Origin: Candidatus Bathyarchaeota archaeon
Lineage (GTDB): Archaea; Thermoproteota; Bathyarchaeia; Bathyarchaeales; DTEX01
NCBI GenBank assembly: GCA_021162225.1
Contig: JAGGZB010000019.1
Location: 1 to 6,773, forward strand
Direction of reading: 5' to 3'
DNA: 6,773 nucleotides
Position numbers and translations under genes: made by a program. The notes below the pieces were generated by a model that saw only the letters and a program-made list of their open reading frames with translations, did no database searches and was not told the origin of the DNA. Below, one piece after another: positions 1 to 5,232 of the stretch (positions are counted from its first letter, which is position 1; every line of letters starts with the position of its first letter).

Positions 1-97
1 CGCCCCTAACAATATGCTTGTATCCATAGTAGTGCAGCGGATTTGAGGGGTTAGTCTTCCTAAAGAAGTCTTTCACGAGTCTGTCATAGTTGCCCAT
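1..97 (-). CDS. Unrecognised protein, N-terminal 32 residues only (cut by window edge)
   Basis: An open frame begins with ATG at 97-95 and runs off the left edge without a stop. The visible peptide starts MGNYDRLVKDFF and continues with a basic, Tyr- and Asn-rich stretch ending HYYGYKHIVRG. The start lies 19 nt after the TAA of the upstream zinc-ribbon gene, on the same strand, so the two are probably co-transcribed and perhaps functionally linked. A weak purine-rich SD (AAGGCG) lies about 8 nt before the ATG. The frame stays open upstream of this ATG into the zinc-ribbon gene, so another start is possible, though no better one is evident. I do not recognise a family from this fragment and assign no function. 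That it is coding is likely from codon use and operon position. Confidence 0.55.
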   Translation of the reverse strand, partial: MGNYDRLVKDFFRKTNPSNPLHYYGYKHIVRG

Positions 98-116
98 AAT
101 GCTCGCCTTGGATCTT

Positions 117-302
117 TTATGCCTTTACGAATCCTTTTCCCTTCTCGAGCTTGAGTATGAAGATGCATTTTCTCTCTCTGGTGTATTCTCTGAATCTTAG
201 GCCGCATCTTCCGCATGTGTAGGCGTCTACGTTGAAGACTCCGTATCTCCAGCTCTTAGAAGGCTCTTGAATATTCGCTCCACAATTAGGACACTTAGCC
301 AT
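117..302 (-). CDS. Small zinc-ribbon protein (61 aa)
   Basis: This short protein has two Cys knuckles, CPNCG (C4, C7) and CGRCG (C30, C33), the usual four-Cys ligand set of a zinc ribbon. A further Cys lies at position 46. The 22 residues between the knuckles include aromatic residues (W18, Y20, F23, Y28). The tail is basic and hydrophobic and ends LEKGKGFVKA. Zinc ribbons of this size are common in archaea and usually bind nucleic acid or protein partners; the partner here is unknown. There is no signal peptide, so it should be cytoplasmic. The ATG start is supported by an AGGTGG SD at 314-309, with 7 nt between GGTG and the ATG. It is the first gene of a probable two-gene operon with the truncated gene at 1-97. 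The zinc-ribbon call is firm; any role in transcription, translation or as a nuclease accessory would be a guess. Confidence 0.8.
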   Translation of the reverse strand: MAKCPNCGANIQEPSKSWRYGVFNVDAYTCGRCGLRFREYTRERKCIFILKLEKGKGFVKA

Positions 303-345
303 TACATTCCACCTAAATTATAATTGCTTTAACCCCTAATATTTT
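303..345 (-). promoter_or_regulatory. Probable promoter and SD of the zinc-ribbon operon
   Basis: On the minus strand an A/T-only element (AAAATATT, 345-338) lies about 26 bp before a predicted transcript start near 316. That would leave a leader of about 13 nt containing the SD AGGTGG (314-309). A second A/T tract (325-314) is too close to the ATG to be the TATA box of an SD-led transcript. The SD is clear; the TATA assignment is tentative. Confidence 0.4.
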
Positions 346-430
346 GCTTGCGACAAGCCGCTATTTTCTCGGCCTTTTTCTTGTAAGGCTCGTCCGGTAG
401 CGTCAAAAAAGAAGGGTGGTTGATCGGAAG
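329..430 (-). other. Unassigned 33-codon open stretch after the CARDB gene stop
   Basis: The frame of the CARDB gene, read past its TAA, stays open for 33 more codons before a TAA at 331-329. The second half is strongly charged (DEPYKKKAEKIAACRK) and uses GAG, AAG, GCC and GCG codons like the real genes here. There is no ATG or GTG in frame; the only start-like codon is a TTG at 406-404, without an SD. It could be the remnant of a longer C-terminus, a decayed gene tail or chance. The first third overlaps the T-run taken as a terminator, which argues against translation. The rest of the 303-430 gap holds only the zinc-ribbon promoter. Confidence 0.2.
404..413 (-). terminator. T-run terminator of the CARDB gene
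   Basis: On the minus strand, TTCTTTTTTG occurs about 20 nt after the CARDB stop codon. An uninterrupted T6 run soon after a stop, without a strong hairpin, fits the intrinsic terminators known in archaea. It would separate this gene from the zinc-ribbon operon further downstream. Confidence 0.45.
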
Positions 431-1207
431 TTATCTTTTAAGCCACTCCATGTTTGTATCTGATATTTCTATTTTAACCCAGAAACCAGTTCCTTTAGAC
501 TGCATTAGTAAAGGCAGCTTCGTATCTTTATCTATATAATAGTCTGTCTTAGTTGTTCCTGTTTTTGTAACATTCTCTTGGTGATAGTGAAGTGCCCTTC
601 TTGTTCCGAGGGAGGTTGATATGTTTTCTTCACCCATATACTCCATGCCTTCTATACTTAAGTTTGAGAGAGCCATCTCTCCTTTTCGGTAAGTCCTCGT
701 CTCAGGCTTGAGAAATGGTATTCCAATAGGCGTCATCGAAACTGTGTAATTTTCGTCGGTAACTTCGATTATTTCAAGCCTTATAGTACCTGAAATTGGA
801 ACTATTAATGCTATTCCTTCAACTTTATACTCTAAATAGGCGCCTTTGAATAGTTTAGGATATACTGTTAATGTTAGTGTTTTATCTCCAATTTTAACCG
901 TATAGTTTCCTTCTTTTTCTAGTCTTACCGTAAAATGAATCGTCTTTTCTTCCCCAGGAGCCAACCTCACCGTTTTTGTTTCAACATTCGTTCCTTCAAT
1001 AGTTAATGTCGCATCGTAGGAGCCTTCAGCGTTTCCGACGTTTTTAATGTCTACTGAAACCGTAACTCTCTCCCCAGCAAAAACCTTTGAAGGCGAATGC
1101 CTAATGTTGGAAAACTCGAAATCAGCTTTTTGGGTCAGTACAAATGCTAAACTGCCAATAGCTACGATGCAGATAATGCCTACAGCTAAAAATGCCAGTT
1201 TTTTCAT
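431..1207 (-). CDS. Membrane-anchored extracytoplasmic CARDB-domain protein (258 aa)
   Basis: Two Lys after the initiator Met are followed by an uninterrupted hydrophobic stretch at residues 4-24, an N-terminal signal anchor; there is no lipobox. Residues about 32-116 form a CARDB-type beta sandwich, with signature pieces FAGERVTVSVDIKNVGNAEG and LAPGEEKTIHFTV. Residues 120-258 form a second, beta-rich domain containing YYIDKDTKLPLLM, a pattern I associate with archaeal secreted proteins of unknown function. Five N-glycosylation sequons (N101, N153, N182, N195, N212) all lie outside the membrane segment, which suits a glycosylated surface protein. CARDB domains mediate adhesion or assembly, so this is probably a cell-envelope protein rather than an enzyme. 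The frame can be extended to a GTG at 1216, but I prefer the ATG at 1207: it begins the basic n-region directly and has GAGG just upstream, though at short spacing. It is monocistronic, bounded by a divergent promoter and a T-run. Confidence 0.75.
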   Translation of the reverse strand: MKKLAFLAVGIICIVAIGSLAFVLTQKADFEFSNIRHSPSKVFAGERVTVSVDIKNVGNAEGSYDATLTIEGTNVETKTVRLAPGEEKTIHFTVRLEKEGNYTVKIGDKTLTLTVYPKLFKGAYLEYKVEGIALIVPISGTIRLEIIEVTDENYTVSMTPIGIPFLKPETRTYRKGEMALSNLSIEGMEYMGEENISTSLGTRRALHYHQENVTKTGTTKTDYYIDKDTKLPLLMQSKGTGFWVKIEISDTNMEWLKR

Positions 1208-1375
1208 AAACCTCACTTTAACGCTGCTACTACTCAGTATGCGCTTTGATCATTCTAATAGTTTTTGGCGGCGTTACATTCCAAGTAAAGCAAGTCAATC
1301 ATCTAGAGAACTGTAGGCTACTGTCTGCGTAATCTTTAAGGAGTTTTGGGAGGTTCTTATAGAAAGGTGCCCATG
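1208..1375. promoter_or_regulatory. Divergent control region between the CARDB gene and the amidohydrolase
   Basis: Leftward, CTATTAGAAT on the minus strand (1261-1252) would place a transcript start near 1231 and a leader of about 24 nt before the CARDB ATG. Rightward, a box-A-like CTTTAAGG (1334-1341) would place a start near 1362, followed by the SD AGGTG (1365-1369), which is 6 nt before the ATG at 1376. A short interrupted palindrome, GTAG-G-CTAC (1314-1322), sits just upstream of the rightward box and could be an operator, but it is too short to insist on. No convincing small gene or structured RNA is visible here. Confidence 0.4.
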
Positions 1376-2650
1376 ATGAATGAGAAGATATTCTCTGACT
1401 TAAAGGTCTGTATAGATTCAACTCCTGTTGTAGATGTGCATTCCCACATCGATGGAAAACATCCAGCAGCCAGCGATCCTAAAGAGATAATCTTCTATCA
1501 TTACATAGTAACGGAGATGCTGTCCGCCGGTGCTCCTCCAGAGATCTTCTCTAAAGATGTCGCCTTCGAAGACGCCTTGAAGAAGTCTATCCCATACCTC
1601 AAGCTGATAAGGAACACGGCGACTTACTGGTGCTTAACGAGAATGCTGAGAGATCTCTATGGATTTGAAGAAGATGAAATAAACGAAGATAACTGGAGGG
1701 AACTCGCCGACAAGATTTATTCAAAAATTGAGGAGAAAGACTGGTATAAACGGGTTCTCGAGAAGACCCACCTTAGGAAGGGCTTCTTAACCTTCAAGTT
1801 TAATGAGGAGATTCCGGAATATGACCGAACCTTCTACGTCGGCGCCTTGAGGATCGAGCCTTTAATCACTAGGTTATCCCGTGATGATATCCAAGCATTA
1901 GAAAAGACAACTAGCATATCCATAAATTCACTAAGCAGATTTGAGGAGGCGCTGTCGATACTCTTCAAGAAGTTCTCTGAATGCGTAGCTGTAACCGCGA
2001 GTTTTCTTCCCAAAGAGACTTTTGAGGAGCCAGACAAGGCGAAGGCACGTGAATCATTCCAGAAGAGACTTTCGGGGTCACGCCTTGACGCTTCCGAAAT
2101 GAAAAGTCTGAGATCATACTCCATAAATTGTATACTCAGCCTAGCTGAGGAATATGACCTACCATTCCAGATAATGCTTGGGGTAGTTAGACCCGTTCCG
2201 GGAGCCTCACCCCCAGATTACGCTGTGGTTAGCTATAACGCTGAGTCCCTTCTTTCTCTCTGCCGCCTTTTCCACAAGTTTAAAAACGTAAAATTCGATA
2301 TATTCCTAGCAAACAGGATTCAGTCCCACGAACTTACAGTTATCGCGAAGAACTATCCAAACGTGTATGTCACAGGCTACTGGTGGTACGTGTTTTATCC
2401 TACAACTATCGACCAGTTCCTTCTCGAGAGGCTTCAGATGTTACCCAAAAACAAGATGAACGGGTTCTTCAGCGACGCCTACGCCGCGGAATGGACGTAT
2501 GCTAAGGCATGTCTGGTCAGGAGACAGCTAGCCCTTACACTCGCAAGGATGGTTGAGGAAGGATACTATACGATAGACTTAGCAAAGGACATAGCCGCCG
2601 ACATGCTTAACCGAAACCCCGAAAGACTCTATAAACTAAAGCAGGTTTAA
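1376..2650 (+). CDS. Uronate-isomerase-like amidohydrolase-superfamily protein with altered metal site (424 aa)
   Basis: The protein fits the glucuronate/uronate isomerase (UxaC) branch of the amidohydrolase superfamily, TIM-barrel enzymes that interconvert uronates and ketoaldonates. Landmarks in order are VDVHSHID with the beta-1 HxH (H22, H24), NTATYWCLTRMLRDLYGF (80-97) matching the NPLYHW region of UxaC, LPFQIMLG (262-269), FDIFL (307-311), the tryptophan-rich TGYWW (333-337), and GFFSDAYAAEW with the beta-8 Asp (D367). The C-terminal helices (about 373-421) also resemble UxaC. Two positions expected to be His carry M267 and L311, and the Arg of the UxaC DSR motif is Tyr (D-A-Y). Canonical isomerase activity is therefore doubtful; it may act on another sugar acid, need a different metal or none, or be non-enzymatic. 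Length is somewhat below the 470 or so residues of E. coli UxaC. The frame opens at TTG 1346, but AGGTG at 1365-1369 fits ATG 1376 best and ATG 1373 second. It is cytoplasmic and monocistronic. Superfamily confidence is high, substrate confidence low. Confidence 0.8.
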   Translation: MNEKIFSDLKVCIDSTPVVDVHSHIDGKHPAASDPKEIIFYHYIVTEMLSAGAPPEIFSKDVAFEDALKKSIPYLKLIRNTATYWCLTRMLRDLYGFEEDEINEDNWRELADKIYSKIEEKDWYKRVLEKTHLRKGFLTFKFNEEIPEYDRTFYVGALRIEPLITRLSRDDIQALEKTTSISINSLSRFEEALSILFKKFSECVAVTASFLPKETFEEPDKAKARESFQKRLSGSRLDASEMKSLRSYSINCILSLAEEYDLPFQIMLGVVRPVPGASPPDYAVVSYNAESLLSLCRLFHKFKNVKFDIFLANRIQSHELTVIAKNYPNVYVTGYWWYVFYPTTIDQFLLERLQMLPKNKMNGFFSDAYAAEWTYAKACLVRRQLALTLARMVEEGYYTIDLAKDIAADMLNRNPERLYKLKQV

Positions 2651-2674
2651 GCAATCGTCGAGGATGCAGAAAAG

Positions 2675-3340
2675 CTAATCGTCACGTTCCGGCTCCTCGG
2701 CCGTCTCCCGTGAAGGGCAGAGATCCTTCAACACGCACATCTCGCAATTCGGCTTCCTAGCCTTGCAGACCCTCCTTCCATGAAAGATTAGTAAGTCAGC
2801 AAATCTCCCCCACTTATCTTTTGGAACAATCTCCATCAGATCCTTCTCGATTCTCTCCCGAGTCTTACTTTCTGTTAATCCAAGCCTCTTAGCTAGTCTA
2901 AGGACATGCGTATCCACAATTATTCCCTCATTTATGCCATAGGCGTTTGTGAGGACGATATTAGCTGTTTTCCTTGCAACTCCAGGTAGAGAAAGAAGCC
3001 CCTCCATAGTCTTAGGAACCTCAGAATTAAACTTTTCAACTAGGATCTTGCAGACTTCTTTGATTCTCCGTGCCTTCACTCGATAATATCCAGTTGGCTT
3101 AATATCCTGCTCCAATACGTTTATGTCGGCGTTTGCATAATCTTCCGCTGAACGATACTTCTTAAATAGGTTACGCGTGACCTGATTAACCCTCTCATCA
3201 GTGCATTGAGCCGCAAGGATAGTTGCGACCAAAAGCTCGAGTGGATTGCTAAAGTTTAGGGCTATCTTAGCATCTGGATGTTCCTTCTCGAGACGATTAA
3301 TAATCTCAAGAACTCTTCTCTTCAGATCTTCCTTGCTCAT
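2675..3340 (-). CDS. nth: Endonuclease III, DNA glycosylase/AP lyase (221 aa)
   Basis: This is the base-excision-repair enzyme that removes oxidised pyrimidines and cleaves the resulting abasic site by beta-elimination. The helix-hairpin-helix reads LPGVARKTA, with catalytic Lys at K124; the catalytic Asp is D143 in VDTHV. The iron-sulphur loop near the C-terminus has exact Cys-x6-Cys-x2-Cys-x5-Cys spacing (C192, C199, C202, C208). The LVATILAAQCTDERVN segment (38-53) is typical of the family, and the length is normal (about 210-220 aa). One detail differs: the usual LPGVGRKTA has Ala in place of the third Gly. The frame extends ten codons upstream to an ATG at 3370, but I prefer ATG 3340: a perfect SD (GGTGAT, 3350-3345) precedes it, and the upstream ATG overlaps a TATA-like palindrome. 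It lies 108 nt downstream of the O-methyltransferase on the same strand and probably has its own promoter. It converges on the amidohydrolase with a 24-bp gap and no clear terminator. Confidence 0.95.
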   Translation of the reverse strand: MSKEDLKRRVLEIINRLEKEHPDAKIALNFSNPLELLVATILAAQCTDERVNQVTRNLFKKYRSAEDYANADINVLEQDIKPTGYYRVKARRIKEVCKILVEKFNSEVPKTMEGLLSLPGVARKTANIVLTNAYGINEGIIVDTHVLRLAKRLGLTESKTRERIEKDLMEIVPKDKWGRFADLLIFHGRRVCKARKPNCEMCVLKDLCPSRETAEEPERDD

Positions 3341-3363
3341 TACCATCACCCAACCCAAGATCA

Positions 3364-3378
3364 GATCCATATAGGATC
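3364..3378 (-). promoter_or_regulatory. Palindrome with central TATA-like core upstream of nth
   Basis: GATCC and GGATC form a perfect 5-bp inverted repeat around ATATA. The core is centred near 3371, so transcription would start near 3345, leaving only a few nt before the nth ATG at 3340. Symmetric arms flanking a TATA core are how a dimeric repressor could occlude TBP. Other A/T elements in the same gap, at 3400-3410 and 3429-3439, could instead give leaders of roughly 37 or 68 nt that retain the whole SD. The repeat is certain; its function is inferred. Confidence 0.35.
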
Positions 3379-3448
3379 GTAGTTTCCGCTTCCATCACGA
3401 AAATATCAAACTCTTATCTTTACATCAGCAAATATATCTCTGACGAAC

Positions 3449-4003
3449 CTAAAGCTTTACGCTCACCTCAAATCCATCCTCACCCAGCTTGAGGAAGCGG
3501 CTTCTGTATCGTCCTGAATTCCTCACATAGTTCAGATAGTTCCTCATATAATGTGCGTAAAGCCCAGCGTTATCCGCGACGACCACGCTTCCTCTATGCA
3601 GTTTATCCTCAATCATCTTTAGGTGTATGAGATACTCGCTTTTATCTTCATCCAAGAATACTAGGTCGAACTTTCCCTCAAGTTCGGGAAGAACCTCAGC
3701 AGCATCCCCGACTATCACTTTAACCTTAGGCTTTATTTTCGCTCTTTCAATATTCCTCCTTGCCTCCTCAGCTTCATCACTATCTCTCTCAATTGTGAGT
3801 ATCTCAGCTTTATCGTCAAGCTCTTTTCCAATAATGATGGTTGAGTAACCAACTAACGTCCCAACCTCCAAAATCCTCCTAGGCCTTAGCTGCGCAACGA
3901 GATTTGCTAAAGCCTTGCCTCTAATCGGCCCGATTATCGGAAGGAACCTTCTTTTCGCTTCCTTTTCAATCTCTCTGAGAACAGCTTCAGCCTCCCTAGA
4001 CAT
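3449..4003 (-). CDS. Class I SAM-dependent, metal-dependent O-methyltransferase (184 aa)
   Basis: A Rossmann-fold methyltransferase of the catechol / caffeoyl-CoA O-methyltransferase type. SAM motif I is ILEVGTLVGYST (44-55), the ribose-binding acidic residue is E72 (TIER), and motif III is GDAAEVLPEL (99-108). FDLVFLDEDKSEY (112-124) and VVADNAG (141-147) supply D118, D144 and N145. Their 26- and 27-residue spacing equals that of the divalent-metal ligands known in plant CCoAOMT, so the metal site appears intact. The C-terminus, DGFEVSVKL, matches the family ending. It is shorter than bacterial members (about 215 aa), mostly at the N-terminal cap that shapes the acceptor pocket, so the methyl acceptor cannot be predicted; small catechol-like molecules or a modified tRNA uridine are both known in this broad family. 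A GGTGAC SD (4014-4009) supports the ATG at 4003. It is expressed from the bidirectional promoter shared with the THUMP gene. Confidence 0.85.
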   Translation of the reverse strand: MSREAEAVLREIEKEAKRRFLPIIGPIRGKALANLVAQLRPRRILEVGTLVGYSTIIIGKELDDKAEILTIERDSDEAEEARRNIERAKIKPKVKVIVGDAAEVLPELEGKFDLVFLDEDKSEYLIHLKMIEDKLHRGSVVVADNAGLYAHYMRNYLNYVRNSGRYRSRFLKLGEDGFEVSVKL

Positions 4004-4101
4004 GAACGGTCACCAAAATAATCTTTCATGAACGAATAAAAAGGCTACAAAGTTTATATATGCATTGTCGCGCTTCAAGCGGTCAAAGAAGGACGCATCA
4101 A
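4004..4101. promoter_or_regulatory. Bidirectional promoter between O-methyltransferase and THUMP-RrmJ genes
   Basis: The plus strand has a textbook archaeal element: purine-rich CAAAG, a BRE-like run (4048-4052), followed by TTTATATA (4053-4060). Transcription should start near 4083 and give a leader of about 19 nt with the SD AAGGA at 4089-4093. Read on the minus strand, the same tract is TATATAAA and would place a leftward start near 4031, before the GGTGAC SD (4014-4009). A second minus-strand candidate, TTTTTATT (about 4034-4041), would give a shorter leader. The two genes thus share 98 bp and possibly one TATA tract. Confidence 0.65.
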
Positions 4102-5121
4102 ATGTCCAGTAAAAACATGTATCTTGTAACGGTTCCAGCAGGTTTTGAAGCTGAAGCGAAGGAGGAAATAAAAAGGCTCATGCCTAATGCTTATGCTCGT
4201 AGCATGTTCTTTAAGGGCAACATTCTGGTCGAGTGTCCTAGATCGGTGGATCTTACCTCTATAGCCAAGACGAAGGAGACCACATATATAGGCAAAATAT
4301 TCCCAATCGATAAGATCGTTAAGATTTCAAAGAGTAGAGAGAGCATAGCGTATATTCACGATGAGATTGTACAACTGGATAAGCTGCAGAAGGGAGAAAG
4401 ATTTGTTGTACGATGTAGAAGAAGGGGGAAACATGAATTCACAAGTCGAGATGTAGAAAGAGAACTTGGATCTATGCTTGAAGAATCATGTGGAGCTCTT
4501 GCAGACCTACGTGATCCCCAGAAAATCGTCATCGTCCAGATCTTCCAGAATCAAGCCTTAATCGGAATCGCAGAGGCAAGCGACATAGTTGAGAAGAAAA
4601 TAAAGGTTTTTAAGAAGTACAAACACGGCGAGAGGCCGCTAACTCGAGCTGAGCATAAGATCAGGGAGGCCATCAAGATCTTCGGTCTAGAAATCAAACG
4701 AGACTTCATGGTTTTAGACTTAGGCGCTGCTCCTGGAGGATGGACAAAGGTTCTAGCAAGCCTCGCCGGAAAAGTCGTAGCCGTAGACCCAGCTGACCTT
4801 GACTCATCCGTAGAGTCTCTCCCCAATGTTACTCATCTAAAGTGTAAAGCCGAAGAGATTCCTAAAGATATTGGAAGATTCGACCTCATCGTTAATGATA
4901 TGAATCTTGACCCGGCTAAGTCGGCCAAGATAATGGTTAACTTAGCTGGGCTCCTCAAGAAGGGAGCTCCCGCTCTCATGACAATTAAGTTTGTGACGCG
5001 AAATAGGAAGAAGCATATAGCCGAGGCCCTTGAGATACTCAAAGCTGAATATAAGGACTTTAAGGTTAAGAGGCTTCCGCACAACAGATATGAGACAACA
5101 GTTTTTATGCGTAAGGCTTAG
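4102..5121 (+). CDS. THUMP-domain RrmJ/FtsJ-type RNA 2'-O-methyltransferase (339 aa)
   Basis: The protein joins an RNA-binding THUMP half (about residues 1-160) to a SAM-dependent RrmJ-type catalytic half (about 175-339). The first begins YLVTVPAGFEAEAKEEI and contains the THUMP-like GERFVVRCRRRGKHEFTSR region (98-116). Motif I of the second is VLDLGAAPGGWTK (204-216). The four catalytic residues of the RrmJ family (Lys-Asp-Lys-Glu) can all be placed: K186 in RAEHKIREA, D266 in VNDMNLD, K296 in TIKFV and E331 in RYETTVF. This predicts ribose 2'-O-methylation of an RNA. The architecture resembles bacterial RlmM, which modifies 23S rRNA, but whether the target here is rRNA or tRNA cannot be read from sequence. 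An open frame reaches ATG 4060, but that codon lies inside the TATA box, so ATG 4102 with SD AAGGA is the real start. moeA follows 111 nt later on the same strand. Confidence 0.85.
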   Translation: MSSKNMYLVTVPAGFEAEAKEEIKRLMPNAYARSMFFKGNILVECPRSVDLTSIAKTKETTYIGKIFPIDKIVKISKSRESIAYIHDEIVQLDKLQKGERFVVRCRRRGKHEFTSRDVERELGSMLEESCGALADLRDPQKIVIVQIFQNQALIGIAEASDIVEKKIKVFKKYKHGERPLTRAEHKIREAIKIFGLEIKRDFMVLDLGAAPGGWTKVLASLAGKVVAVDPADLDSSVESLPNVTHLKCKAEEIPKDIGRFDLIVNDMNLDPAKSAKIMVNLAGLLKKGAPALMTIKFVTRNRKKHIAEALEILKAEYKDFKVKRLPHNRYETTVFMRKA

Positions 5122-5145
5122 CGCCAAAAGAGCGAATATGCCAAG

Positions 5146-5225
5146 ACTTTTAAGGTTCCATCACTCTTCTGGAGATGGGCACGTCTCAGTTCATAAAAGG
5201 GAGCTTCAGAAAAGTACTGAAGGTG
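5146..5225 (+). promoter_or_regulatory. Candidate moeA promoter and SD in the THUMP-moeA gap
   Basis: ACTTTTAAGG (5146-5155) resembles the box A of Sulfolobus promoters and would start a transcript near 5176. CATAAAAGG (5192-5200) is a second candidate, with a start near 5221. AGGTG (5221-5225) lies 7 nt before TTG 5233, the spacing used by other genes here. moeA may therefore be transcribed on its own as well as by readthrough from the THUMP gene. Confidence 0.4.
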
Positions 5226-5232
5226 CCTAAGA

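Noticed and set aside
1047..1316. 89-codon plus-strand frame across the CARDB N-terminus
   Set aside because: It is antisense to the signal-anchor and CARDB region, with no SD; its length comes from the low stop density opposite a hydrophobic segment.
1373..1398. C/D-box-like ATGATGA followed by CTGA
   Set aside because: The C-box match is just the double ATG start of the amidohydrolase; no second box pair or flanking stem is seen. Similar RTGATGA matches near 1881 and on the minus strand near 3780 are also inside genes.
2651..2674. Possible shared terminator between the amidohydrolase and nth
   Set aside because: The gap is 24 bp with no hairpin; only a T4 run follows nth on the minus strand, which is too weak to call.
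4551..5127. Minus-strand frames of 61-91 codons opposite the THUMP-RrmJ gene
   Set aside because: Fully overlapped by a strongly supported gene with conserved motifs; Ser/Arg/Leu-rich translations are shadow-like.
5138..5230. 30-codon plus-strand frame in the THUMP-moeA gap
   Set aside because: No SD, it begins upstream of the likely box A, and its composition is not gene-like.
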